Below are positions 24,419-36,785 of a stretch of 36,900 nt of DNA, one piece after another; position 1 is the first letter of the stretch; each line of letters opens with the position of its first letter. The translations under genes were made by a program, and so were the position numbers. This DNA is from Mycobacterium sp. MBM (GTDB taxonomy: Bacteria > Actinomycetota > Actinomycetes > Mycobacteriales > Mycobacteriaceae): assembly GCA_021648845.1 (NCBI GenBank), contig JAKJHY010000039.1, positions 1 to 36,900 of the forward strand, read 5' to 3'. Under the pieces are notes generated by a model. The model made no database searches. It was given only the letters and a program-made list of their open reading frames with translations, and was not told the origin of the DNA.

Positions 24419-25006
24419 ATGAACATGTGGAACGTCTCGCTGCCGGTCGCGGTGGCGGCATTGCTCGCCGGGTGCGCATCAGCGCCCGCTCCCCAAGCCG
24501 GATCGGCGGACGCGACGACACCGCCGACGACCAGCCAAACCGTCTCGCCGGTGACCGCGACGGTGACAGCTCATCCCCCTTCTCCGGCCGCGACCGCTGT
24601 ACCACCGGAGGCGCGGCAGGACGCCGCGCCGTGCGCGGACACCGACCTGGTGGTCTCCCACCGCCCGCCGGAGTCGCAGGGCTCCGAGTACCGGGTGGTG
24701 TTGCTCTTCGAGAACGTCACCTCGAAGGCGTGCACACTGCAGGGCTACCCGGGCGCCGACATCGTCGACAAGGATGGCCCGACCCTGCACGTCGAGCGTC
24801 GCCAGCAGATCGCCGCACCGCTGCTGACATTGGCGCCCGGAGAAATCGCGACCGCGGATCTGCAGGCCAGCGATGTGCACCGCGAGACCGAGAGCCCCTG
24901 TGAGAACTGGGGTTTGGTGGTCATCACCGCACCCAACATGTTCCAGCAGCGGCAGTTGGATCTCCGGCTGCCGATGTGCAGCGCCCTGATCAGTTCGGTG
25001 ACGTAA
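24419..25006 (+). CDS. DUF4232-type lipoprotein
   Basis: ATG 24419 gives 195 residues, MNMWNVSLPVAVAALLAGC, a short signal peptide with lipobox LAGC, so export and lipidation are expected. A Thr/Pro/Ala-rich linker (about 25-65) follows. The mature domain has CADTDLVVSHRPPESQGSEYRVVLLFENVTSKACTLQGYPGADIVD, then LLTLAPGEIATADLQASDV and a last Cys in LPMCSALISS. The beta-sandwich pattern F-N-x-(S/T)-x-x-x-C-x-(L)-x-G-Y-P-G is typical of DUF4232, common in mycobacterial surface lipoproteins. Four Cys in the mature part may form two disulfides. Function is unknown. Confidence 0.8.
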   Translation: MNMWNVSLPVAVAALLAGCASAPAPQAGSADATTPPTTSQTVSPVTATVTAHPPSPAATAVPPEARQDAAPCADTDLVVSHRPPESQGSEYRVVLLFENVTSKACTLQGYPGADIVDKDGPTLHVERRQQIAAPLLTLAPGEIATADLQASDVHRETESPCENWGLVVITAPNMFQQRQLDLRLPMCSALISSVT

Positions 25007-25021
25007 GGCAGACTTCCGGGG

Positions 25022-25921
25022 GTGGGGGATCAGAGCAGAACCGGTCACGGGCCCGCGCCCTTCGCATCCCACCACGATCTGAGGGTGTGCGGGGGGCCGG
25101 TGCGCCTGTACCGCGCGGGCGAATCCGGGCCGCCCCTGCTCCTGCTGCACGGCGCCATGCTCGACACCGGCCAAGGGGTGTGGCACGACGTCGTCGGGCA
25201 GTTGGCGCGTGGGTATCGCGTCCACGTCATCGATATGCCCCGACACGGGGCCAGCCGGCCGTGGAGGGGGCGTCTCGACGACGACTTCTACCGTCGGTTC
25301 GTCCCGGCGCTGCTCGACGCGATCGGTGTATCCCGGGTCGGCGTGATCGGGTTGTCGATGGGTGCCGGGGTGGCCGTGCGGTTCGCGCTGGACCACCCGG
25401 ACCGGGTGAGCGCACTCGTCGCGGTCGGTCCCGGCGGGATCGGGGCAAAGCGGCGGTACCAATTTCTCACCTGGGCGGTCATGCGTTTTCCGGGTCTGCT
25501 GCGGTCGTGCAGCTGGGCACTGGCCCATTTCCCCGGTTACGTGCGGTCCGCGTTGGCCGCCAGTTTGACCGCCGGCGCCGACACCCCCGGATTCGAGCGC
25601 ATCGCCGAGCACGCCGTCGCCGAGGCCCGCGCGAAGAGCCGGCACCGGGAGAAGGTGCTCGACGACTGGCAGATCTACGCCTACGGACCCGGTGCGATGC
25701 GCCTAGACCTCACGCCCGAGCTGGCGGCCTTGACCGTGCCCACCTTGTGGGTGCGTGGGGACGATGACCGGTTGGTCGGCGCGGATGAGCTGGCCGCCGC
25801 CCGCGCGCAGACCCCGGGGGCGCGGGCGGTCACGATCGCCGGGGCCGGCCACATCGTCACCTACGACCAGCCCGAGGAGTTCGTCGCCGTGGTGCAGCGC
25901 TTCCTCGGGACGGTCCTCTGA
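25022..25921 (+). CDS. Alpha/beta-hydrolase
   Basis: GTG 25022 gives 299 residues and lies 15 bases after the lipoprotein gene. Fold landmarks are in order: the oxyanion strand LLLLHGAMLD (about 39-48), VHVIDMPRHGASRP (67-80), the nucleophile elbow GLSMGAG with Ser112, the acid in VRGDDDRLV and the catalytic His in GAGHIVTYDQPEEF. A helical cap lies between. The substrate cannot be told; esterases, lipases and C-C hydrolases share this pattern. The 173 bases after it are the dnaK control region, and no terminator is evident there. Confidence 0.83.
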   Translation: MGDQSRTGHGPAPFASHHDLRVCGGPVRLYRAGESGPPLLLLHGAMLDTGQGVWHDVVGQLARGYRVHVIDMPRHGASRPWRGRLDDDFYRRFVPALLDAIGVSRVGVIGLSMGAGVAVRFALDHPDRVSALVAVGPGGIGAKRRYQFLTWAVMRFPGLLRSCSWALAHFPGYVRSALAASLTAGADTPGFERIAEHAVAEARAKSRHREKVLDDWQIYAYGPGAMRLDLTPELAALTVPTLWVRGDDDRLVGADELAAARAQTPGARAVTIAGAGHIVTYDQPEEFVAVVQRFLGTVL

Positions 25922-25987
25922 GTTTCGCCGGTAAATGCGGAGGGCAGGGAACAAATCGGCGGGGACCTCCGTTGACCCATTCGACAA

Positions 25988-26063
25988 CTTGAGTGAACCA
26001 GACTCAACTCTTGCTTGACAGGTAACCGTCGGCAGGTGCAGTCTTGAGCGAGGTTCACTCAGA
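25988..26063. promoter_or_regulatory. dnaK promoter region with two HAIR (HspR) operators
   Basis: CTTGAGT-N7-ACTCAAC (25988-26008) matches the HAIR consensus CTTGAGT-N7-ACTCAAG at 13 of 14 arm bases. A second, weaker copy, CTTGAGC-N7-ACTCAGA, lies at 26043-26063. Between them is TTGACA (26015-26020) with a TGCAGT -10 candidate 16 bases on (26037-26042). The operators therefore bracket the promoter. HspR, encoded at the end of this operon, binds such sites with DnaK as co-repressor and is released on heat shock. Confidence 0.88.
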
Positions 26064-26094
26064 TCCGAAGAAAAGCTATCAGGAGGCAATCACT

Positions 26095-27950
<1,856 letters not shown>

Positions 27951-27954
<4 letters not shown>

Positions 27955-28550
27955 CACAGGGCGATTCGCATGAAGAGCCGGTGACCATCACCGACAAACG
28001 GCGCATCGATCCGGAGACCGGCGAAATCCGCGACCCGGCGTCCTCCCCCAGCGGGGAGGCGCCGGGGGACTTCGCCGGTGAGACCCCCGAGGAGGCGGGC
28101 AAGGCCGCCGAGCTGCTGAACGACCTGCAGCGCGTTCAGGCCGATTTCGCCAACTACCGCAAGCGGGCCCTGCGCGACCAGCAGGTCACCGGTGAGCGCG
28201 CGAAAGCGGCGGTCATCACCCAGTTGCTGGGTGTGCTCGATGATCTCGAGCGCGCCCGCAGCCACGGTGATCTGGAGTCGGGTCCGTTGAAGGCGGTCGC
28301 CGAGAAGCTGACCAGCACCCTGGAAGGTCTGGGACTGAGCAGCTTCGGCGCCGTGGGCGAGGATTTCGATCCGTCGCTGCACGAGGCCGTCCAGCACGAG
28401 GGCGACGGATCGTCGCCGGTGGTGGGCACCGTCATGCGCCGCGGTTACAAGGTGGGCGATGTGGTGGTCCGCCACGCCATGGTTGGTGTGGTCGACACGG
28501 TCGAGAATGCCGACGTGAACAGTGAACAACCCGCAGAATCAGAGGACTGA
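27951..28550 (+). CDS. grpE: GrpE, nucleotide exchange factor of DnaK
   Basis: GTG 27951 overlaps the dnaK stop, so translation is coupled; the product has 199 residues, shorter than the ~235 of M. tuberculosis because of a reduced acidic N-terminus. The coiled coil ELLNDLQRVQADFANYRKRALRDQQ is followed by VITQLLGVLDDLERA, the thumb GVGEDFDPSLHEAV-like segment (GAVGEDFDPSLHEAVQHE) and the C-terminal beta wing VMRRGYKVGDVVVRHAMVGVV. It releases ADP from DnaK. The next gene begins 20 bases later. Confidence 0.96.
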
Positions 28551-28570
28551 CCCGGTGAAGGAGGTGACGC

Positions 28571-29749
28571 ATGGCTCAGCGTGAGTGGGTCGAGAAGGAC
28601 TTCTACAAGGAGCTGGGCGTCACCTCTGACGCCGGCAAGGACGAGATCAAGCGCGCCGCGCGCAAGATCCTCGCCGAGAACCACCCGGACCGTAACCCCG
28701 GCAACACCGCGGCCGAGGAGCGGTACAAGGCCGCGTCCGAGGCCAAAGAGGTGCTCACCGACGACGCCAAGCGCAAGGAGTACGACGAGACCCGGCGCCT
28801 GTTCGCCAACGGCGGCTTCGGCCGTCGTGCGGCCGGCGGCGGCAACTTCGGCGGCTTCTCCAGTGAGGGAGCCGATTTCAACCTTGGCGACCTGTTCGAT
28901 CAGGCCGGCCAGGCCGGTGGCGCCAACATCGGCGACCTGTTCGGGGGCCTCTTCGGCCGCGGCGCTCAACAGCCACGGCCCAGTCGTCCGCGCCGCGGCA
29001 ACGACCTGGAGACCGAGACCGAACTGTCGTTCCTGGAAGCCACCAAGGGCGTGGCGATGCCGCTGCGGCTCACCAGCCCGGCGCCGTGCACCAACTGCCA
29101 CGGCAGCGGTGCGCGGCCGGGTACCAGCCCCAAGGTGTGTCCGAGCTGCAACGGCGCGGGTGTCGTCAACCGCAACCAGGGCGCATTCGGGTTCTCCGAG
29201 CCGTGCACCGAATGCCGGGGCAGCGGCTCGATCATCGAGCATCCGTGCGATGAATGCCGTGGCACCGGTGTGACGACCCGGACCCGCACCATCAACGTGC
29301 GGATCCCCCCGGGCGTCGAGGACGGTCAGCGGATCCGGCTGGCCGGTCAAGGTGAGGCCGGGCTGCGCGGCGCCCCGTCGGGCGACCTGTATGTCACCGT
29401 GCACGTGCGGCCGGACAAGGTGTTCGGACGTGACGGCGATGACCTGACCGTCACGGTTCCGGTGAGCTTCCACGAGTTGGCTTTGGGCACAACGCTGTCG
29501 GTGCCGACGCTGGAGGGCAAGGTCGGCGTCCGGGTGCCCAAGGGCACATCGGATGGCCGCATCCTGCGGGTGCGCGGGCGCGGGGTGCCCAAGCGGTCGG
29601 GCGGTCACGGGGATCTGCTCGTCACGGTGAAGGTGGCGGTGCCGCCGAACCTGGACGGCGAGGTCGCCGAGGCTCTGGAGGCGTACGCAAAGGCCGAGCG
29701 CGCCAGCGGGTTCGATCCGCGGGCCGGGTGGGCGGGCAACCTCTCATGA
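28571..29749 (+). CDS. dnaJ: DnaJ (DnaJ1), Hsp40 co-chaperone
   Basis: The 392-residue protein begins at ATG 28571 behind GAAGGAGG. The J-domain has the catalytic HPD at residues 38-40 (AENHPDRNPG). A Gly/Phe-rich segment spans about 85-125 (NGGFGRRAAGGGNFGGF). Four zinc-binding CxxCxGxG motifs follow (CTNCHGSG, CPSCNGAG, CTECRGSG, CDECRGTG), then the substrate domain with RIPPGVEDGQRIRLAGQGE. It stimulates DnaK ATPase and delivers substrates. Linkage to hspR identifies it as DnaJ1 of the two mycobacterial DnaJ proteins. Its stop overlaps the hspR start (ATGA). Confidence 0.97.
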   Translation: MAQREWVEKDFYKELGVTSDAGKDEIKRAARKILAENHPDRNPGNTAAEERYKAASEAKEVLTDDAKRKEYDETRRLFANGGFGRRAAGGGNFGGFSSEGADFNLGDLFDQAGQAGGANIGDLFGGLFGRGAQQPRPSRPRRGNDLETETELSFLEATKGVAMPLRLTSPAPCTNCHGSGARPGTSPKVCPSCNGAGVVNRNQGAFGFSEPCTECRGSGSIIEHPCDECRGTGVTTRTRTINVRIPPGVEDGQRIRLAGQGEAGLRGAPSGDLYVTVHVRPDKVFGRDGDDLTVTVPVSFHELALGTTLSVPTLEGKVGVRVPKGTSDGRILRVRGRGVPKRSGGHGDLLVTVKVAVPPNLDGEVAEALEAYAKAERASGFDPRAGWAGNLS

Positions 29750-30108
29750 AGCGTAAGGACTCCGGTTCCTCGGCCCGGACATTTCTGATCTCGGTGGCCG
29801 CCGAGCTGGCCGGTATGCACGCCCAGACCCTGCGGACCTACGACCGGCTGGGCCTGGTCAGCCCGCAACGCACGTCCGGAGGAGGTCGACGCTACTCTCA
29901 GCATGACGTCGACCTGCTTCGCGAGGTGCAGCGGCTGTCTCAGGACGAGGGGGTCAATCTTGCCGGTATCAAACGGATCATCGAGTTGACCAATCAGGTC
30001 GAGGCACTGCAGAACCGGGTGGCCGAATTGTCCGCAGAGGTCGAGCAGCTGCGCAAGCCGAGCACCGCCCTGGTGCTGTGGCAGCCCGGCGCCCGGCGCG
30101 CCCGCTAG
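29746..30108 (+). CDS. hspR: HspR, MerR-type heat-shock repressor
   Basis: ATG 29746 overlaps the dnaJ stop as ATGA, so the start is set by coupling; the product has 120 residues. The MerR helix-turn-helix is LISVAAELAGMHAQTLRTYDRLGLVSPQRTSGGGRRYSQHDVDLLREVQRL, then GVNLAGIKRIIEL and a dimerising coiled coil EALQNRVAELSAEVEQLRK. HspR binds HAIR sites and represses dnaK and clpB, with DnaK as co-repressor, forming a feedback loop. HAIR sites are present before both targets in this window. The stop codon overlaps that of the convergent epimerase gene. Confidence 0.96.
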   Translation: MKRKDSGSSARTFLISVAAELAGMHAQTLRTYDRLGLVSPQRTSGGGRRYSQHDVDLLREVQRLSQDEGVNLAGIKRIIELTNQVEALQNRVAELSAEVEQLRKPSTALVLWQPGARRAR

Positions 30109-30995
30109 CCGATGCGGACCGAGAACCGCGCGGTCACCGGTTCATCCGCGGCCACCCGGTAACCGCCACGGCGCAGCGCGTCGGTGGGCGCGGTCATCGG
30201 TTCGATCGCCACCAGGGCGTCTCCGGCGGGCGCGAACAGCTGGGCGGCCGGGTATCCCTGCTCGAAGGTGACCTCGATGCGGCGGCCACCGCCGGAGAGC
30301 GCGAACACCGATCCCTCGGGCACTTCGTCGAAACCGTCGTCGAGCACCCGCTCGCCCAGCGGCGCCGTCCCCGCCGCCCACGGGTCGTGCGCCCCGGTCG
30401 GGAGGCCGCGGTCATCTACCGATAGGTGGCGCATGGTGGGCGTGCTCAGCTCCCACTCGTCGCGCGGCACGCCCGGAATCGTGAAGTACGGGTGATATCC
30501 GAAACACAGCGGAACCGGACCGGCGCCCGGATCGACGGTGGTGGCAATGGTCAGCGTCCGTGCCGCCAGCGTGATCCGTTGGGTCAGCACATGCGGGAAC
30601 GGGAATGCCGCCAGCAGCTCCGGGGTGTTGAAATCGATTGTCGCGGTGAGGCTGTGCGCGGTGTGCTCGCTCACCCGCCAGCCGGAGTAGGCAGCCAGTA
30701 CGCCGTGCATGGGCGCACCGTGCGGGTCGGTACGCACCCGGGCGGCAGCGGTCAGGTCCACCGTGACGGCACCGACCCGGTAGTCGGTGCCGCCGAGCCG
30801 GTTCGCCCACGGATAGAGGATCGGGATGCCCATCGTCTTACCGTCGGTCACGTAGGCGTCGAGGCCGCGCCGCTGGCCGAGAAACTCGACACCGTCATCG
30901 GCCAGCGAGGTGCCGATCATGCCCGCGCCGGGCACGAAGGTGGCCGTCAGCGCCGAGGAGGCATCCTGCAGGGTGATGCAGTCGAGTTCGGCCAT
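30105..30995 (-). CDS. Aldose 1-epimerase (mutarotase) family protein
   Basis: The 296-residue protein begins MAELDCITLQDASSALTATFVPGAGMIG at ATG 30995. Galactose-mutarotase fold markers include GIPILYPWANRLGG (about 56-69), APMHGVL with a likely catalytic His, the segment CFGYHPYF with another His, and AIEPMTAPTDAL with the catalytic Glu. Mutarotases interconvert alpha and beta anomers of sugars; the exact sugar is unknown. It starts four bases after the flavohaemoprotein stop, at the end of a five-gene operon. Its TAG shares CTA with the hspR stop at 30105-30108. Confidence 0.88.
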   Translation of the reverse strand: MAELDCITLQDASSALTATFVPGAGMIGTSLADDGVEFLGQRRGLDAYVTDGKTMGIPILYPWANRLGGTDYRVGAVTVDLTAAARVRTDPHGAPMHGVLAAYSGWRVSEHTAHSLTATIDFNTPELLAAFPFPHVLTQRITLAARTLTIATTVDPGAGPVPLCFGYHPYFTIPGVPRDEWELSTPTMRHLSVDDRGLPTGAHDPWAAGTAPLGERVLDDGFDEVPEGSVFALSGGGRRIEVTFEQGYPAAQLFAPAGDALVAIEPMTAPTDALRRGGYRVAADEPVTARFSVRIG

Positions 30996-30999
30996 GGTT

Positions 31000-32181
31000 T
31001 CACGCTAGCGGATCATGCTGGATGCGCTCGGGCGGTGTGCCTTTCGCGATCAGCGCCGCCTTCGTCGCGGTGACCATGTCCGGGCCGCCACAGATCAGGA
31101 TCTGGCGGTCGCCCCAGCTGCCGTAGCCGCTCACCACCTCGGGCAGTCTGCCGGTCTGGCGCACGTGCAGACCACGCGGCGGCTCGTGATCCGGGTAGTC
31201 ACCGGCCCACGGGGGATTGGTGGAGTACTCGGACACCGGCGTCACCGACAACCACGGATTGGTCGACGCGATCTCCCACAGCGTGCGCAGGTCATAGAGG
31301 TCGCAGGGATAGCGGCCGCCGAAGAACAGGTGCACCCGTGGATTCTCGGCGTAGCGGCACAGGTCGGCGATCAGCGCGCGCAGCGGCGCCAGTCCGGTGC
31401 TGCCGGCCACCAGCAGCACGTCCGCGCCGTCGCGGTCGATATGCAGCCCGCCGTGTGGGTGCGACAGCCGCCACCGGTCTCCGGGCGCGGTTTCGCCGAC
31501 GATCGCGGTGCTGACCATCCCGCCACTGACCGACCTGACATGAAACTCCATGGCACCGCCACCGTCGGCCGGAATCGAGGGGCTCAGATAGCGCCACCGG
31601 CGCGGCCACTGCGGCACCTGCACCGTGACGTACTGCCCGGGGTGATAGGCAAGCGGTTGGTCGAGCTGAAGGCGCACGACCGAGACATCCCTGGTCGCCC
31701 GGAGATGCTCGATCACCGTGCCGTCGACGTAGGGCGGGCCACCCTCGGCATCGGCCGCCCCGCGCATCACACCGATCATCAGTTCGATGAAATCCGATGT
31801 GGCCTCGGCGATCCGGTGATCCCAGACCGCGCTGAGTTCGGTACGCAACGTGATCAGCATTGCCTGGCCCAGGCTGGCGTAATGCCGGGCGGTGACACCG
31901 TACTTGCGGTGGTCGCGGCCGAGTTGGGCCATGAAGGCGACGGGCTCCTCGGCGCGCTGGGCGATCATCTCGGCGAGAAGCCAGCTCAGCGCCTCGCCGA
32001 AGGCGGCGCGTTGATGAGCCAGATCGGGCGGGAACAGCTCCCGCGCGGAGGTGTCGATGGCGAACCACCGGGTGTAGATCCGGGCGATCACGTCATCGCC
32101 GGCGACCGCGGCGCGCAGGGTCTGCAGCGCGTCGCGGTCGTCTAGTCCCACGGGGTAGGAGTCTAGGCGCTGCGCCGGCAT
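31000..32181 (-). CDS. Flavohaemoprotein-like oxidoreductase (Rv0385 type)
   Basis: The 393-residue protein has an N-terminal globin domain (about 15-145) with Tyr36 at the usual B10 position (RIYTRWF) and His91 (LGRDHRKYGV) as the probable proximal ligand. A ferredoxin-reductase FAD domain follows with YHPGQYVTV (179-187) and RYLSPS (197-202), where typical proteins have RxYS(L). The NAD(P)-binding domain has AGSTGLAPLRAL (259-270) and ICGGPDMV (363-370). Length and layout match M. tuberculosis Rv0385, a second-class flavohaemoglobin that departs from NO dioxygenases and has reported D-lactate oxidising activity. It sits in an operon near clpB. NO detoxification should not be assumed. Confidence 0.85.
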   Translation of the reverse strand: MPAQRLDSYPVGLDDRDALQTLRAAVAGDDVIARIYTRWFAIDTSARELFPPDLAHQRAAFGEALSWLLAEMIAQRAEEPVAFMAQLGRDHRKYGVTARHYASLGQAMLITLRTELSAVWDHRIAEATSDFIELMIGVMRGAADAEGGPPYVDGTVIEHLRATRDVSVVRLQLDQPLAYHPGQYVTVQVPQWPRRWRYLSPSIPADGGGAMEFHVRSVSGGMVSTAIVGETAPGDRWRLSHPHGGLHIDRDGADVLLVAGSTGLAPLRALIADLCRYAENPRVHLFFGGRYPCDLYDLRTLWEIASTNPWLSVTPVSEYSTNPPWAGDYPDHEPPRGLHVRQTGRLPEVVSGYGSWGDRQILICGGPDMVTATKAALIAKGTPPERIQHDPLA

Positions 32182-32196
32182 TGCCGGCCCGCCGGA

Positions 32197-32865
32197 CTAG
32201 ATCCCGTGAATTCCCTTGTACAGCACCATCAGACCGATGACGACCAGGATCACCGCAACCAGGGTGGCGTGCTGGCGTTCCATCCACTCCTTCAGTCGCG
32301 TCAGCGGGCCGGCCAGCCGGTCTCCGCTGACGGCGTAGGCCAGGATGGGCAGGATCACCGTGCTGCCGGCGATCAGCACGAAGTAGAGCATCGCCAGCCA
32401 GGCCTGCGTCTGCCCGAGCCCGGCGGTGCCGATCGCCAACCCGGCTGCGATGCAGATGAACAACACTTTCGGGTTCACCACCGCCAGCACCGCTGCCGTC
32501 AGCAGGGCACGGCCCGGGGTAAGGCCGCTGAGCTTGCGCATCCACGCCGGTGAATGTTCGGACTTCTGGCGGGTCGCGAACCGGTAACCGCCGAAGAGGA
32601 TCAGCGCGGCGCCGACCACGATCCGCAGCCAGGACGCCCAGCTCGGCGGCTTGTCCAGGGAGCCGACGAGGTCGGAGGCGGCCACGAACACCGACACCAG
32701 CGCCGCCAGCCCGATCAGCCAGCCCGCCACGAACGCCAGCCCGGTCGGTCGGGGGCGGTCGGTGTGCAGCGCCAGCACCGCGGGGATGATCGACAGCGGT
32801 GAGAGTGCGATGACGAGCGCCAGCGGCGCGAGTTCGGTCAGCACCGGTCCCCAGATTCCCGACAT
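32197..32865 (-). CDS. GAP/SfLAP family membrane protein
   Basis: ATG 32865 overlaps the previous stop (TGATG) and gives 222 residues. Six or so hydrophobic segments are visible: PLALVIALSPLSIIPAVLAL, TGLAFVAGWLIGLAALVSVF, WLRIVVGAALILFGGYRF, ALLTAAVLAVVNPKVLFICIAAGLAIG, LAMLYFVLIAGSTVILPILAYAV and LVAVILVVIGLMVLYKGI. The motif SPLSIIPAVL near the start and NPK in the fourth helix fit the LysE-like GAP/'sulfolipid-1-addressing protein' family, linked in mycobacteria to export of surface lipids such as glycopeptidolipids and sulfolipid. The cargo here is unknown. Confidence 0.82.
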   Translation of the reverse strand: MSGIWGPVLTELAPLALVIALSPLSIIPAVLALHTDRPRPTGLAFVAGWLIGLAALVSVFVAASDLVGSLDKPPSWASWLRIVVGAALILFGGYRFATRQKSEHSPAWMRKLSGLTPGRALLTAAVLAVVNPKVLFICIAAGLAIGTAGLGQTQAWLAMLYFVLIAGSTVILPILAYAVSGDRLAGPLTRLKEWMERQHATLVAVILVVIGLMVLYKGIHGI

Positions 32866-33428
32866 CACAGCTCACACCATTTCCATTGGCCGTTCTCGTA
32901 GGAGAAGGCGATCTCATCAGGGTCGGTGCCGTCGTTTTCGATGACGGTCGCGGCGGTCTCGCCGGTGATCTCGATCGAGGTGATCGTCAGATCCAGCCTG
33001 CCCATCCCATCGCGCATCTCGGCGAAGTTGGCCCGGGAGAACTGTTCGTCGGCCCGCATCTTTGCGCACATCAGATTGCGCAAGTTGTCGTATTCCTGTC
33101 CGTTCCAAGCCTGTTCGAATTGTGCGACGACCTTCTCGATCTGCTCCTCGTCGGAGAGTGGTTGTTCGGTCGTCGGCTGGGCGCCGCCCGCAGCGCTGGG
33201 TTGGTCGTCGCGGGTCGCGGCGACGGTGACGACCGCGGCGGCGGCGATGAGCAACACGGCCACCACCGAGCCCAGCAGCAGCGCGGTGCGGCGCGAGGAG
33301 TTGTGGTCGGGCAGCCACAGCGGCCAGCCCTCAGGTGGCGGCGGCCAGGACGGATCGGGTTGCCAGCCGGCTGGCGGCGTCCAGCCCGGTGGGACGGGTG
33401 GCCAGTTCGGCGGCGGGTTGAAACGCAT
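32865..33428 (-). CDS. Pro/Trp-rich single-pass membrane protein
   Basis: ATG 33428 gives 187 residues. Residues 1-38 are a cytoplasmic segment of Pro-rich units each ending in Trp (PPNW, PPGW, PAGW, DPSW, PEGW). One membrane helix follows at about 47-71 (TALLLGSVVAVLLIAAAAVVTVAAT). The outer domain, about 110 residues, begins LSDEEQIEKVVAQFEQAWNGQEYDNLRNLMCAKM and ends SYENGQWKWCEL, like DUF4878/NTF2-type lumazine-binding folds of mycobacterial secreted proteins. Two Cys in this part could form a disulfide. It lies second in the operon after the CYTH gene and is coupled to the GAP-family gene. Function is unknown. Confidence 0.75.
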   Translation of the reverse strand: MRFNPPPNWPPVPPGWTPPAGWQPDPSWPPPPEGWPLWLPDHNSSRRTALLLGSVVAVLLIAAAAVVTVAATRDDQPSAAGGAQPTTEQPLSDEEQIEKVVAQFEQAWNGQEYDNLRNLMCAKMRADEQFSRANFAEMRDGMGRLDLTITSIEITGETAATVIENDGTDPDEIAFSYENGQWKWCEL

Positions 33429-33460
33429 GGGCCTTGTCGTCACTGTTGAAGTGTCGCCGA

Positions 33461-34078
33461 TCAGCCGAAGGTATTCCGGCCGAGGCTCTCGACGAACCTC
33501 GGGCCGAGCAGCCCCAGCTCGTCGAGATAGGTGCCGGCCCAACCGCCGAACGGGTGATGGGCGAGGTATTCATTGCGGAAGCGGTCGTCCTCGGATACCT
33601 CGGTGGCGCAGAACTCGGGTATCAGCAGATCCACCACCGGGCCGCCGCGTTCGACCTCGGCCAGCACCAGCGGGGCGTTACCGCCCAGGAATCGGTCGAG
33701 GATCCAGCCGTCCTCGCCCAGCCAGGCCGAGTACCGCACCTTGGTGACGACGTGTTCGGCCCGGGCGACGATCTGCCCCGCCACCATGGGGTCGAGATCG
33801 CGTTCGGCCTCGTATCGGGTGCCACCGGCGGCGGGCCCCTTGGCGGTCATGGTGCCGATCGCGTCGTCGCCGAGCGCCTCCACCAGTTCGGCCGCGACGC
33901 CGTCGAGTTCTGTGGGCGCCGGCCCCTGCAGCCGGATGCGGACGGCATACCCGTCGGCGGCGAACAGATAGGCCTGCACGATGAGCACCGGGCTGGGATC
34001 GGATGCCGCGACGGCGGGCATCGCGCGCACGAAAAACTTCCGTTCGAACTCGAAGTCACCGAAGCCGGACTCGGACAT
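33461..34078 (-). CDS. CYTH-domain protein
   Basis: The 205-residue protein begins MSESGFGDFEFERKFFV. The ExExK motif (EFERK) at the start of the triphosphate tunnel is intact. It is followed by YAVRIRLQG, TMTAKGP, VTKVRYSAW, WILDRFLG and LVLAEVE, the alternating charged strands that form the CYTH barrel. Members hydrolyse triphosphates such as thiamine triphosphate or inorganic triphosphate; which applies here is unknown. No CHAD domain is attached. It is the first gene of the minus-strand operon and is divergent from clpB across 160 bases that carry a HAIR box, so heat-shock control could extend to it. Confidence 0.85.
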   Translation of the reverse strand: MSESGFGDFEFERKFFVRAMPAVAASDPSPVLIVQAYLFAADGYAVRIRLQGPAPTELDGVAAELVEALGDDAIGTMTAKGPAAGGTRYEAERDLDPMVAGQIVARAEHVVTKVRYSAWLGEDGWILDRFLGGNAPLVLAEVERGGPVVDLLIPEFCATEVSEDDRFRNEYLAHHPFGGWAGTYLDELGLLGPRFVESLGRNTFG

Positions 34079-34148
34079 ATACAGACGTTAGCCCCGTCCG
34101 GCGTCGCACCGGGGGGTGAGCGAGGCGAGTCCGACGAAAAAATCTAAA

Positions 34149-34176
34149 CTTGAGCGGAACAGACTCAACATTGACT
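34149..34176. promoter_or_regulatory. HAIR (HspR) operator and -35 element before clpB
   Basis: CTTGAGC-N7-ACTCAAC (34149-34169) closely matches the HAIR consensus. TTGACT (34171-34176) directly after it is a likely -35 hexamer for clpB. The -10 is not clear. The spacing, 70-90 bases before the clpB start, resembles the dnaK promoter, so one repressor should control both. Confidence 0.87.
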
Positions 34177-34238
34177 ACGTTGAACGTCAGGACAAGCATT
34201 TTTACCCAGCTCCAAGAAACCCAGAAAGGTAGGTTGTC

Positions 34239-36785
<2,547 letters not shown>

